Shown: piece after piece, positions 1 to 9,204 of the stretch | Position numbering within the stretch: position 1 is the first letter of the stretch | Layout of the letters: each line of letters begins with the position of its first letter | Virus record (IMG/VR): IMGVR_UViG_3300018045_000014 | Location: 1-32,690 of that record | DNA: 32,690 nucleotides | Direction: 5' to 3' (one strand) | Source of the DNA: a virus | Notes under the pieces: model-generated | The model's database searches: none | Told to the model about the DNA's origin: nothing | The model's input: only the letters and a program-made list of their open reading frames with translations | Position numbers and translations under genes: made by a program

Positions 1-10
1 TGTAGCACGT

Positions 11-54
11 CATTTATTTTGCGACATCTTCTGACATGGTTTGCGACAACGTTC
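11..54. repeat. two tandem 22-bp transposase-binding-like sites at the phage right end
   Basis: The core TTTGCGACA occurs at 18-26 and again at 40-48, exactly 22 bp apart in direct orientation, within 55 bases of a TG terminus. Mu transposase end sites are about 22 bp long, and R1 and R2 of Mu lie side by side, so these are read as R1 and R2. The phage terminus would then be base 1 or very close to it. A weaker relative, TTTTGCAGCAT, lies at 141-151. Confidence 0.65.
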
Positions 55-166
55 TCTAGCCTCTTACCCGCCTTGCTAGAGTGAGTTATCCACAGTTACT
101 TTAGTTTTTTCTTTGTATTTTTGTTCCAGATCAATAATTCTTTTGCAGCATACCACTTCACCAACA
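54..166. other. noncoding right-end segment with hairpin and DnaA-box-like motif
   Basis: A perfect 7-bp inverted repeat, CTCTAGC at 54-60 and GCTAGAG at 75-81, could form a hairpin. It has no T-tract on either side, so it is a poor intrinsic terminator. TTATCCACA at 86-94 matches the E. coli DnaA box exactly, which could be chance in a window of this size. The rest is T-rich with no supportable ORF. No mom/com gene is present here, unlike in Mu. Confidence 0.4.
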
Positions 167-661
167 TTATTGATGAGGACTTTGTGCGTACTGACGAACA
201 ACATCCATCGTCAAACCTTGACGAATATCATATTTATCAACACTCGCTAACTTAGCAGGACTGTATTCGTGTGAACTTTCAAGCCCTCTTTGCCCTGCGT
301 TGACCTCGCTGCAAAACATTCGCTTCTTAGAGTGGACACCTAACTTAAGCGCTTGTGAGAATAAGATTCCGAGCCAGTCATACCCCTTCGACTTGTGCGA
401 TCTGTACACTCTCATCGCGTCTTGATAGTCAATGTCAACAACAGCGTAATCCCAGTTTTTGGGATTGGGTCGGTGTCGCATTCTTCTCACCCCGCCATCC
501 ATGTGACTGCTCGAATACCACTGCCCGTTTATGATCAACTCTGTGTGAGTAATATGAGAATAGGGTCTTGTGCCTTTGGACAGCCATTGTCGCCACCTTA
601 TTAGCTTGTTGAAGAAGTTTCCTTCCCCAACGTAATAAGCTTGAATCGCTTTAACTTTCAT
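167..661 (-). CDS. permuted NlpC/P60 (YiiX/YebB-like) cysteine hydrolase
   Basis: This 164-aa protein has the hallmarks of the circularly permuted papain-like family used by phages and bacteria to cut amide bonds in cell wall or lipids. There is an early His (H39) in YSHITHTELI, a WYSSS strand, a YDWLGIL segment near residue 95, and the probable nucleophile Cys in FCSEV near residue 117. It is the last gene before the phage end. The ATG at 661 is chosen because a GAG lies 8 bases upstream; a GTG at 667 that overlaps the preceding stop is possible but too close to that GAG. A role in cell-wall degradation during entry or release is inferred from the family; the substrate is unknown. Confidence 0.7.
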   Translation of the reverse strand: MKVKAIQAYYVGEGNFFNKLIRWRQWLSKGTRPYSHITHTELIINGQWYSSSHMDGGVRRMRHRPNPKNWDYAVVDIDYQDAMRVYRSHKSKGYDWLGILFSQALKLGVHSKKRMFCSEVNAGQRGLESSHEYSPAKLASVDKYDIRQGLTMDVVRQYAQSPHQ

Positions 662-663
662 TG

Positions 664-1206
664 TCACATCTCGAGTGCATCTGAAATCTCAAACACCTCA
701 GCTCTAGCAGACTGGTACTTACCCAAAATCGTCAGATACGCCACCTCATAATTATCTGCGTTAGTGACAATTTTTAGCGCCAACTCTTCTTCTGTCTCCC
801 CTTTGCCTCGATTTGAACATAAAACGGCCAACTGTGGACACGACTTACTTGTGTCAGCTAAAAACTCTCTTGCTCGCTCTTCTTGTTTTTTCCAGCTTAA
901 AGCTTCGTCAACAGAGACACCTCCAGTCAATTCATCACATTGTTTTTTAAATAGGTTTGCCAAATTTTTTAGCCTAAACTGCGCTTGCGAAGAAAGGGTA
1001 GCTTGCGCGATAAATTCACCCTTATCGATTTCAGTTAGCTCGATCTCAACGGGTTGTTCGGAAACCAAAGCGACAATTTCAGACTCGCTACCTTTAACGG
1101 CAACCACATTTGTGTCAAAATTCTTCACTTGAACCACACTGTTCTCGCAAAACCGTAAAACAGTGTGGGCAGTGAAAACTACATTCCATTTAAAATATTT
1201 AACCAT
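664..1206 (-). CDS. hypothetical protein after the tail fibre, possible fibre chaperone
   Basis: This 180-aa protein has no family that I recognise with confidence. The N-terminal part is beta-like. The C-terminal half (from about residue 90) is helical and charged, with a KKQEERAREFLADTSKS segment and an acidic tail ending EISDALEM. It sits directly downstream of the receptor-binding protein gene, where phages often keep fibre-assembly chaperones, and that position is the only basis for the suggestion. The start at 1206 has GAGGGT 7 bases upstream; an in-frame ATG at 1221 is the alternative. No membrane segment or signal peptide is visible. Confidence 0.5.
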   Translation of the reverse strand: MVKYFKWNVVFTAHTVLRFCENSVVQVKNFDTNVVAVKGSESEIVALVSEQPVEIELTEIDKGEFIAQATLSSQAQFRLKNLANLFKKQCDELTGGVSVDEALSWKKQEERAREFLADTSKSCPQLAVLCSNRGKGETEEELALKIVTNADNYEVAYLTILGKYQSARAEVFEISDALEM

Positions 1207-1223
1207 TTTTCTTACCCTCATTT

Positions 1224-2678
1224 TTACAATGACACACATGCAGCAAAGCCGACATCACCGTAACCTCCTGCATTAAACGTTCTTAAATAAACATCAAATA
1301 CCCCCGCATTATTGCCTGAATCATACGTCCCGCCCGCGGCTGGAATCATGTAATTGGTTCTCCAGCAGTAAATTGAATCATTTCCGAAAGCCGTTGTACC
1401 TGCTTGTGACACCCCAGTTGATAGCGGGAACCCGGCACAAGTAAAACGGAAATCTTCTTCGTCATTTGTTATCGCTTGCGAGGTGCTGAACACCTGCTCA
1501 GTATTTAAACCGAGTCGTCTGTCGCCGAGATTACCCGACACCAAGCTTGACAAGTCAACGCCGTCATACAAATCAGTAAAGATTGTCGATTCTGTTATAT
1601 CGTTCGGATTCACGTCTGTTTTAAGAATGTTGAAAATTGAGCCTGTCGTTCCGTAATGAACAACACCAATATTTGCGCGCCGGAGATTGCCATTCACGTC
1701 TGCCACACCACAGGCCTGACCGTTGTGTGTAGTCTTAGCAAGATTGCTTCCAGAGGCAGTTAGCGCACTCTGAGGAACAATTTCGTCCCCACCTGAAGTG
1801 AACGTTAACGTTGAATCGGCAGAATCGGACAAAGCTCCGCTATTGTTGCCTTTAGGCAAATAGGGCGCGACATCCATCCACGCAGCCTCAAACTCACTAG
1901 GACTTGCATCACTGTGCGCTTTTGCTAAAACGGCAAGGGCGTTGGCTTCAAATAGACTTTCAAGATGATGTGAAGTAGATCGATAGGTTTTAATGCCTGA
2001 GACCATTGATTGAAGCCCTGTTGAAACCCCACTAAGAGAATCCACAGTAATCGCCGTCGCGGGTGGGTTATTCGGTCGTGCAATTGGAACTATTCCCGCA
2101 CCTACATCTAGTAGCGACACGTGCGTTGTGTCTCGCAAAAAGCCGATTGTGCAATGCCTAAAAGCTTCGTGTTTCGCAAAACCAGCTTCTTCTTGAGACC
2201 GCACCTCCGCAACGTTACCATTCCATCTAAACCAAAACTCTCGAATGAATCTCATATAAGAGCCAGCAGGATCAATAACCAAGCCATAATTGGGTGAAAG
2301 CCTGTCAGCGTGACCGGTTGGCAACGTGTAACCAGCCGGTACTTCGTCAGCACGCAGTGCGGATACACCGAAACCAATTTGCCCTGCTGTTCCGATTGAA
2401 TAAACTTCACTGTCTGCGATATCATCTTCTGACACTTCTAACTTGTTCAACGCCTTCGACGCATACGCAATATCTTCAAGTACGGTTGATGCATTGATGA
2501 TCGTTGTTAAGCGCTCAGCAAGCACCACTCTAACGTCATCAATTCCTGTTAAAAAATCACCTTCTGCCAGCTGTTTAATAGCGGCACACGCAAAAGATAG
2601 TTGCTTCAAGTCAGATTCGGTTTCTGCGATTATGCGGATTTTCTCAAGTGCCGCCGTTCGGGTGTTGTTATATCCCAT
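1224..2678 (-). CDS. tail fibre / receptor-binding protein
   Basis: This 484-aa protein has a helical N-terminus (about residues 1-85) likely to attach to the tail, then beta-rich segments. The glycine- and aromatic-rich C-terminus (about 400-484) contains YCWRTNYMIP and ends DVGFAACVSL. That end recalls C-type-lectin or FGE-like tips of phage receptor-binding proteins such as Mtd-type proteins, but the resemblance is by eye only. AGGAG lies 6 bases before the ATG. It follows the coiled-coil protein gene and precedes a possible chaperone. No reverse transcriptase or template repeat of a diversity-generating retroelement was seen in the window, so diversification is not claimed. Confidence 0.65.
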   Translation of the reverse strand: MGYNNTRTAALEKIRIIAETESDLKQLSFACAAIKQLAEGDFLTGIDDVRVVLAERLTTIINASTVLEDIAYASKALNKLEVSEDDIADSEVYSIGTAGQIGFGVSALRADEVPAGYTLPTGHADRLSPNYGLVIDPAGSYMRFIREFWFRWNGNVAEVRSQEEAGFAKHEAFRHCTIGFLRDTTHVSLLDVGAGIVPIARPNNPPATAITVDSLSGVSTGLQSMVSGIKTYRSTSHHLESLFEANALAVLAKAHSDASPSEFEAAWMDVAPYLPKGNNSGALSDSADSTLTFTSGGDEIVPQSALTASGSNLAKTTHNGQACGVADVNGNLRRANIGVVHYGTTGSIFNILKTDVNPNDITESTIFTDLYDGVDLSSLVSGNLGDRRLGLNTEQVFSTSQAITNDEEDFRFTCAGFPLSTGVSQAGTTAFGNDSIYCWRTNYMIPAAGGTYDSGNNAGVFDVYLRTFNAGGYGDVGFAACVSL

Positions 2679-2687
2679 CTTTATCTC

Positions 2688-3089
2688 CTAGAGTGGATTC
2701 AATTCGAAGTAAGCCATCGCCATTTCGTTGTTGTAACTTTGCATCTTTGCAACCTCTAGCGCCCCAACTTCGCTTGCCGCCAAAACCGCCGCATCTCTGG
2801 CACTTTCCGCACTGTTAACCGCCGTTTGCGCAGCGACACGACTGACATCCGCATCATTCGCGTAACGTTGTGATGACGAGCTGGCTTCGCTTGCACGATT
2901 TGCGTCTAGATCGATCTCTGAGTGCTTAGTGCTTATGTCGTCGTAAATCACATTAAGCTCTGTGTTCGAGCCGTTGTACTCCAGCACCATGTCGCGCATG
3001 GCGGAGGCCAGCGTAAACATTTTTTCGCTGAAATTAGGATCGCCTAGCGTTGGGATTTCTGGGAGCGTGTTGATTTCTGGGATTGCCAT
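2688..3089 (-). CDS. coiled-coil tail-tip/fibre connector protein
   Basis: This 133-aa protein starts with a Pro-rich segment (INTLPEIPTLGDP). A long alanine/serine-rich helical stretch follows (about residues 55-120, AANRASEASSSSQRYA-like heptads), typical of trimeric fibre shafts and linkers. Its start overlaps the stop of the upstream gene as TAATG, so translation is coupled. Its place between a distal tail protein and the fibre suggests a connector or baseplate-to-fibre linker, which is an inference. No enzymatic motif is visible. Confidence 0.6.
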   Translation of the reverse strand: MAIPEINTLPEIPTLGDPNFSEKMFTLASAMRDMVLEYNGSNTELNVIYDDISTKHSEIDLDANRASEASSSSQRYANDADVSRVAAQTAVNSAESARDAAVLAASEVGALEVAKMQSYNNEMAMAYFELNPL

Positions 3090-3994
3090 TATGCGTATCC
3101 TTTGATTGTTAAGCTGTACGGAGAATCGATGAGGTTGTCGTAAACGGGACTAAAGTCTTGCACTAAGCCGAACACAAACGAGCCTTGATAGTCGCCAGTG
3201 CCGATAAAAAGTGCGGGCTTGTCTTGATATTGCTCGACCAGGTCAATCACTTCGCTTAGATAGCCGGTTGACACTTGCACTTGATAAGTAATGTCTCGCT
3301 TCTTTAAACGCTGCGAGATTGAAATATTGCCAAAGGTGTCTTCGTTAATCTCTGAAAACGTAAAGATTCGTGGTTGAATGCCACCCCATTCACACGCGCC
3401 GATTGTGTGCCTATAGCCCCAAGAGACTTGACCAACCTTGACTTGCGCGCCTGAATTCTCAAAGCGAATGGTAATTGAGCCATTAATGGTTGGCTCGATG
3501 TTGTCGATATCGACCCGCTTAATGAGAGAAGGCTTGCGCAAAAACCAATCTCTGTAGTCGTAAGCGTTATGCTTGAGCAGATCATAATCTAGCTGCTGGA
3601 TCGTAACATCCGCACCATCTTTTACCGTGACGGATAAACTGGCCGCTTCGATATTGATAAAAGACAGACCGGTCACAAGCTCATCGGCACTCAAGGTATA
3701 CTCAACCAAGTCATCATTAATCGTCTGCGTACTAGACAAGTCATCAAACTGGGCTGCCCAATTTGACACACCGGCCACAAACCACTCACCCTGATCAGCG
3801 CTTTGCGGATCAGTGGTGTTGCTGTCGATAGAAGACTCATAGACTTTGCAGCCGCAGTCTTCAACAATGATTTGATCACCCACGGCATAACCCGCGCCAC
3901 CGTTGTAGTTGACATCCCAAAGATTAAAGTCTTGCGCGACGCTGTATGCGCTGATGTTTGCGTAAGCGATGGCAATCGGTTGCTGTAAAATCAT
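3089..3994 (-). CDS. distal tail / tail-tip protein
   Basis: This 301-aa, beta-rich protein is encoded just after the tape measure gene; its ATG overlaps the tape-measure stop in ATGA. There is a short segment with a CGC pair near residue 47 and a second region (about 200-300) with the SISQRLKKRDITYQVQVS strand pattern. Position after the tape measure is where Dit-like or tip proteins are encoded in siphophages. I do not recognise a named family, so the function is positional. It and the genes that follow would have to form the whole tip, since no large gpJ-like hub is encoded. Confidence 0.55.
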   Translation of the reverse strand: MILQQPIAIAYANISAYSVAQDFNLWDVNYNGGAGYAVGDQIIVEDCGCKVYESSIDSNTTDPQSADQGEWFVAGVSNWAAQFDDLSSTQTINDDLVEYTLSADELVTGLSFINIEAASLSVTVKDGADVTIQQLDYDLLKHNAYDYRDWFLRKPSLIKRVDIDNIEPTINGSITIRFENSGAQVKVGQVSWGYRHTIGACEWGGIQPRIFTFSEINEDTFGNISISQRLKKRDITYQVQVSTGYLSEVIDLVEQYQDKPALFIGTGDYQGSFVFGLVQDFSPVYDNLIDSPYSLTIKGYA

Positions 3995-6900
3995 GCGCTA
4001 CCCCCTGTGTTGCTGGCAATATCTTGCTGATACGTCAAGCTCACCTGCTGATAATCGTTAGACTCTCTGCTGTTTCGTACCAGCGTTGACAACTGAGAAA
4101 ACTGCCTTTGCCCAAGCTTATCTAGCTGCTCAACCCGCTGAACCAAGCGCTCAAGAAGCTGCTCAATGCGCGCATTGTGTTTCACGCTGTCACCTGCGTT
4201 TGGCGCCATAGAGAAATCAACAAAGCCGCCTTGCATAAACCCAAGCGTCTGACCCTGTCTGTCTGCCTCAAGCGCTGCGAAAAGCTCTGGGTATTGACTG
4301 ATTTGCGAATTAGGCGCTACGTACTCCCCACCGTGTACAACACCAGCAATGCTGTTTACCCCGATGTTAGGCGTAAACCCGCCTTGCGAAAACCCGTCTA
4401 AATCCGGCGTACTGAAATCAATACCCAGAATGGTTGCTGCGTCAATGTAAGCTTCATACTCAGATAAATTTGCAGCGATGATGTCGTTTGATTGTGAAAC
4501 CAAATCTAAGTAAGCGTCGTAATCTTCCTGAGCTAACGCTCTTTGATCCGCTTCGCGTGACAGCGCCAAAACTCTTGTGAAACCCGACGTTTCACTGGCT
4601 CTTCTTTCGTAAATGTCAGCTAGCTCATCGTGACGACTGGTTCTGTCTAAATACATATCGGCTTGATCGGTCACCGATTCAGCTTCAAAAATACCCTCAT
4701 AACCTGCTTGACTGTCCAAGAGCACTTGACGCCCGAGCACAGTGGTTAAGTCATCAATTCCGTCTGTCAGCTCGACAATGCCTTCAACCTTGAGTTTTTG
4801 CTGTTCAACCGTGGACCCTAAATCTTCTAAGGCAGATTCAGCGGCGTCACCGATTGAAACGGTACCGGACGTAATGACGTTGGCATCTAAAGTGGTCGAT
4901 AAGTCACCTGTTAACGCATCAAGAATTGAACGCTGGTCGTCCGTTAAGTTGCCGCCATTTGCTGTAAGCGTCTTAATGATTTCATCAGAATAGCTGCTTA
5001 ATAAGAGGTTTTCGTCATAGGTTAAGCTGCCGCCATTGGTTGTAAGCGTCTTAATGATTTCATCAGAATAGCTACTTAATAAGAGGTTTTCATCATAGGT
5101 TAAGCTGCCGCCATTGGTTGTAAGCGTCTTAACGATTTCATCAGAATAGCTACTTAATAAGAGGTTTTCATCATCTGACAAACTGCCTGTTAAAACCGCA
5201 TCGAGGTTAGCAATGTAGGTTTTTGAGTCATTCAAAATGAGACGTTTGATGTCATCGTCAACGCCACTGTTTAAAGCCGCATCAATGACGGCACTTGAGC
5301 GAACCGTACCTTCAAGTACCATTTGCTCAACTTCACTCACTGTCCCGTCAGCTAAAACCGCACTAATGATCGCGCTGGCGTTAATCTCACCCTCGACTAC
5401 TGCGGAAATTAAATCCTTGTCTGCATTTTGCTCAATGAGGGTTGTCAGTGTTGCGGTAGAGTTGAACGCATCGTTCAATATTAACGCTTCATTAGCGTCA
5501 CTCAACTCGTCAGCATTAAGCGTCAGGTCGATTGTGCGGTCAAATGCGTTAGCAGATTCAAACAACAACGACCGTAAATCAGTCGTTAAAGCCGCATCGT
5601 TCACCGCAAAGTCAATTAGCGCACTTATGTCATACTCGGTAGAGTTAACCACCGCTTGCAAACCGCTAGGTAAGTCGTCAAGCACATCAGAAAGAAAGCC
5701 AGTTTGACTTTCTAACGCTTGTGTAATCTCTTGCGCTAACAACTCTTCAGCAGTGACTTGTTCAGGTAATGCGTACAGATCTGCCGCAACCTGTGCTTGA
5801 ATTCGATTGTAGTCAGCAAGCGTGGACGCTTGAGACATCTCATAATCGAGATAAGATTGCGCTGAACTGGTGATGCCGCTTAAGGCATCACGATCACCGC
5901 TTTGCGCTAACTCAAGTGTGCTCGCGTAGGCGACGCCTGTTGATGCCGCGCCCAGCGTTAAGCCTAACGCAAACTCTCGAATGGTCTTAAATGTGCCCGT
6001 TAAAAAATCTTGAGCACTAGACAAACTGTCAATATAAGATTCGTGCGACTCATTAAGTCTGTCTATCTCTGTTTGTTCGTCCTGCAGCGCCCATAGACGT
6101 TCTTGCATGGGTTGCAATAAAGGGTCGATTTGCTCCACTTCCTTAGCACGTTGGTACGCTAACAACTCTTCAGCACCAACCAACGCCATTAGTTGCTCTT
6201 CGATCGACAAGCTTTGCGAATAGAAGGTATCCCAAGCGTTTGATACATCATTTGAAACATCGTCTAAACGGCTGTAATACTCGTCAATCGCACCTTTCGC
6301 GTCTTCATACGCTTGCACGTCAGCAAGCAAGGTCGAATACTCGTCCAATTCCTGTGCACTTGCGTTCGCTGTGCCCCCAATAGATTTGAAATACACGGCC
6401 ATATCAGTGAGTTGTGAAACCGATTCGCCGTACAACTCGGTTGCGTTTTCCAACTGGTTTAAGTCAATACCGCTGTTATTGATAACAGTGGTTAATTGAG
6501 ACTCAAGCATTTCAGAGTAGTCTAAATATTGAGGTAACGTGGACTCCAGCAACGCTTCGGCTTGCGAGTTTAGGTTGTCAATTTGGGCGTTAACGTAGTC
6601 TTCAACTCGACTCTCTGTGACTATCTCTCCGTCTATGTTGTACGTAGCCGAAATACCGCGCCTAGCCTTACGCTCAAGAATCACATTCTCGCCACTTTGG
6701 TACGCTGCCAACGACCTTAGAATTGTGTCAATTTCATTAGACGCAGCACTGCCCGTATTACCAAAACTAGTCAGGCGTTCGGACGCTTCTTCTAGGTTTT
6801 CGATGAACTCTTCAAACTGCTTGTTTGCGCGTTCTTGTGTAGAAATAGAATTGCCGCCGCCGAACAACGACCCCGCAATAGTTTGAACCGCCGCACCAGC

Positions 6901-9195
6901 TAACGCACCGCCTGTTGCACCGGCAACCATGCCCGCGCTACCCGCGATGGAGGTTGAAATTGATGCGGATACTTGCGAACTCAATTCACCAGCTAAAACG
7001 CCGCCAATCGTTTGCCCCACGCCTTGCCAATTGCCCGAGACAATCGCATCAGTCAAAGAGGTTCCAACCCGCTCGGACATGGCGTTGAATTCTGATTCGA
7101 TGTCTTCTTGTAGTGCTTTGTTGGCTTGATACCCAGACTCAGCCAATTCTTCACCGTGTGCTGCATCTTCAAACATAGCGTCAAACCAGTCTTGTTCTGC
7201 CTTTTTATCTTCCTCTAGCTCATTTCGATATTCTTCATGAAACGCTTTTACCGCTTTAATCCATTTTTTATCGGCAACGTTTTGGGCATTCGCGCGTGCA
7301 ACCTGGGCGTTCGCTCTGTCTTGAATCGCTTGTTTTTCTTCAAGATAAAAACGGGTGCGTGCGGCAATTTCAAACGCTTGATCTTCGCTCGCACCTTTAC
7401 GAAGGGCATCAAGATACGCTTCAGACTCCGCGACGTCGATAACCGATTTATTTAACTTGGCGTAGCCGAAGTTCAGGTCTGAAATTTGCTTAACAAAATC
7501 ATATTCTTTGGCCTTTGCACCCGCGATCTTTGCTGCATCGCCGACTTTTTCAAACCCCTTTTCTTGTTCGGCAAGCATTTCAGCTTGCTCTTTTAGAGTG
7601 ATGTCATTGAGTATTTTTAACGTGTCGTCGTACTTTTGCAGGGCTTGCGTCGCGGTGTCGTAATCAGCCCTGGCATTGATTAGAGATTCTTGAAGTGCTG
7701 TTTTACGCGGAAAGCGTTTCAGTTGCACTTCAAGGTATTCTATTCTTGCTGAGTATTTATCAACGTCCGCTTTCGCTTGCTCGTAAGCATCGCGTGAATT
7801 CAATATGCGCTGTCGAGCTTGTGCGACGGTTAAACGGTCTATGTTCCGCGTTAACTTATCAATCTCATCTGATACATTAATGGCCGGTGCTCTGACAAGA
7901 CCCAATTCTTCACGAAAAGCGTAAATACCCGCCGCCGCCGTAACCGCCAAACCGACTGGCCCCCCTAAAAGCCCCATAAACCCAGACAGCGCTCGAGTTC
8001 TAATAGATGCGGATTTAGCCGCTTCACTATAAGCAAGCGTAGCTGTTTTTAAATGCGTTGAACTGGCACTGGCATTTTTAGCAGACACAGCATAGGCTCG
8101 CTCAGCCTCACCGGCCAAGACCGTATAAGCAGTTGATGACTTTTGAGCCGCCGCTTTCTGTAAGATCGCAATGGACGCTCTATGCTCTGCCTCTGCGACT
8201 AACTTTAAACCGTGTAATCGTGCTAACTCCTCTTTGCTAGAACGTATAGTAGCGCGTGTATCGACGACTCTTGCTGCCGTGTATTGGGTCATTTTTCCGA
8301 TGGCCGAAGCAGTTGCAACAACAAGAGTGCCACCAATCACTGTTGCAACCACATCGACGTTTTGCGCAATCGCATCAATGCTTTCAGCGAGCGTAAGAGA
8401 TGCAGCAATAGACTGATCTACATCGCCAATGTAAAGCATGGTATTGGTGCGTACATTCTGCCAAGCACCGGATACCGTTAATGGGATTTGAGTGAACTTT
8501 TCCTCAATCACGTCTGCTTGACGTTCTAGCGCAGAAATGACCTTTTCCGCAGTCAGCTCACCTTGTTCAGCCATTGATCGCAATGCACCGATCGGCACAT
8601 CTAGACCGTCTGCAAGCATAAGCGCTACACCGCGGCCATTTTCCATAATTGAATTAAACTCATCACCTCGCAGAACGCCGCTCCCCATTGCTTGAGCAAA
8701 CTGCAACGTCGCGGATGATGCCTGAACAGCATTTGGAGACGTGAGTGCAAGTGACTTATTGTAAAGCTCGACCAGATTAGTTGATTCCGAGGTGTCTTTT
8801 CCAAGCTGCTCCATAGTAGGTGATAACGCTGAATAGAGGCTGACGGCACTTGAAATATCCGCACGCGTCTCGTTCGAAATCGCCTTCAGCTCCTTTTGGA
8901 CATAAGCGAGTTCTTCGTGAGAATCTGTGACCAGTTTTAATTGACCTTGCAATGATGCATAAGCATCAGCGGTTCGCACCGTATCTGCCACGACGTTAGA
9001 CAACTGGAACCCTGCCAATGCAACGGCACCATAATGCCCAATACGCTGCAAAGATGCACCGAGACTATCCGTTGCGGTGTTAAGCTTTTTGGTTTGACTT
9101 TCTGTCTTGGTAAGATCATTATTAATGCCATGCACGACACCGCGGACGTTGCCGTCCGCGTTAATCGTTAATTTGACCTTTAAATTCTTACTCAT
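3991..9195 (-). CDS. tail tape measure protein
   Basis: This 1734-aa protein is by far the largest here. It has the expected layout: an N-terminal tape-measure domain (about residues 70-260, including the SGAWQNVRTNTML region), a hydrophobic segment around 400-425 (SGFMGLLGGPVGLAVTAAAG), long helical coiled coils, a second Gly/Ala-rich stretch around 730-770 (GSAGMVAGATGGALAGAAV), and a C-terminal helical region. It sets tail length and probably helps DNA pass the membrane. Three in-frame 26-residue repeats lie in the C-terminal third. The ATG has only a weak GGTG upstream. It is preceded by the G/GT chaperone genes, as in lambda-like tails. Confidence 0.93.
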   Translation of the reverse strand: MSKNLKVKLTINADGNVRGVVHGINNDLTKTESQTKKLNTATDSLGASLQRIGHYGAVALAGFQLSNVVADTVRTADAYASLQGQLKLVTDSHEELAYVQKELKAISNETRADISSAVSLYSALSPTMEQLGKDTSESTNLVELYNKSLALTSPNAVQASSATLQFAQAMGSGVLRGDEFNSIMENGRGVALMLADGLDVPIGALRSMAEQGELTAEKVISALERQADVIEEKFTQIPLTVSGAWQNVRTNTMLYIGDVDQSIAASLTLAESIDAIAQNVDVVATVIGGTLVVATASAIGKMTQYTAARVVDTRATIRSSKEELARLHGLKLVAEAEHRASIAILQKAAAQKSSTAYTVLAGEAERAYAVSAKNASASSTHLKTATLAYSEAAKSASIRTRALSGFMGLLGGPVGLAVTAAAGIYAFREELGLVRAPAINVSDEIDKLTRNIDRLTVAQARQRILNSRDAYEQAKADVDKYSARIEYLEVQLKRFPRKTALQESLINARADYDTATQALQKYDDTLKILNDITLKEQAEMLAEQEKGFEKVGDAAKIAGAKAKEYDFVKQISDLNFGYAKLNKSVIDVAESEAYLDALRKGASEDQAFEIAARTRFYLEEKQAIQDRANAQVARANAQNVADKKWIKAVKAFHEEYRNELEEDKKAEQDWFDAMFEDAAHGEELAESGYQANKALQEDIESEFNAMSERVGTSLTDAIVSGNWQGVGQTIGGVLAGELSSQVSASISTSIAGSAGMVAGATGGALAGAAVQTIAGSLFGGGNSISTQERANKQFEEFIENLEEASERLTSFGNTGSAASNEIDTILRSLAAYQSGENVILERKARRGISATYNIDGEIVTESRVEDYVNAQIDNLNSQAEALLESTLPQYLDYSEMLESQLTTVINNSGIDLNQLENATELYGESVSQLTDMAVYFKSIGGTANASAQELDEYSTLLADVQAYEDAKGAIDEYYSRLDDVSNDVSNAWDTFYSQSLSIEEQLMALVGAEELLAYQRAKEVEQIDPLLQPMQERLWALQDEQTEIDRLNESHESYIDSLSSAQDFLTGTFKTIREFALGLTLGAASTGVAYASTLELAQSGDRDALSGITSSAQSYLDYEMSQASTLADYNRIQAQVAADLYALPEQVTAEELLAQEITQALESQTGFLSDVLDDLPSGLQAVVNSTEYDISALIDFAVNDAALTTDLRSLLFESANAFDRTIDLTLNADELSDANEALILNDAFNSTATLTTLIEQNADKDLISAVVEGEINASAIISAVLADGTVSEVEQMVLEGTVRSSAVIDAALNSGVDDDIKRLILNDSKTYIANLDAVLTGSLSDDENLLLSSYSDEIVKTLTTNGGSLTYDENLLLSSYSDEIIKTLTTNGGSLTYDENLLLSSYSDEIIKTLTANGGNLTDDQRSILDALTGDLSTTLDANVITSGTVSIGDAAESALEDLGSTVEQQKLKVEGIVELTDGIDDLTTVLGRQVLLDSQAGYEGIFEAESVTDQADMYLDRTSRHDELADIYERRASETSGFTRVLALSREADQRALAQEDYDAYLDLVSQSNDIIAANLSEYEAYIDAATILGIDFSTPDLDGFSQGGFTPNIGVNSIAGVVHGGEYVAPNSQISQYPELFAALEADRQGQTLGFMQGGFVDFSMAPNAGDSVKHNARIEQLLERLVQRVEQLDKLGQRQFSQLSTLVRNSRESNDYQQVSLTYQQDIASNTGGSA
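4944..5177 (-). repeat. three tandem 78-bp in-frame repeats in the tape measure gene
   Basis: Units start at 4944, 5022 and 5100, each 78 bp (26 codons). They encode near-identical copies of a helical unit containing LLLSSYSDEI and KTLT(T/A)NGG. The two units at 5022 and 5100 differ at only a few bases. Because the period is a multiple of three, gain or loss of a unit would keep the frame and change tail length by a fixed step. Weaker, diverged relatives of the unit continue in the protein just upstream (ISAVVEGEIN, ISAVLADGTVSE patterns). Confidence 0.9.
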
Positions 9196-9204
9196 TACAG
9201 CACC

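Noticed and set aside
1224-2678. Diversity-generating retroelement target at the C-terminus of the fibre protein
   Set aside because: The C-terminal fold looks lectin-like, but no reverse transcriptase, accessory gene or template repeat was seen in the window.
4944-5177. CRISPR array
   Set aside because: The tandem repeats are contiguous, in frame and part of the tape measure gene, with no spacers.
5237-5707. Plus-strand 156-codon frame inside the tape measure gene, and similar long plus-strand frames
   Set aside because: Ser/Ala/Thr-rich shadow of the minus-strand coding sequence, with no start signal.
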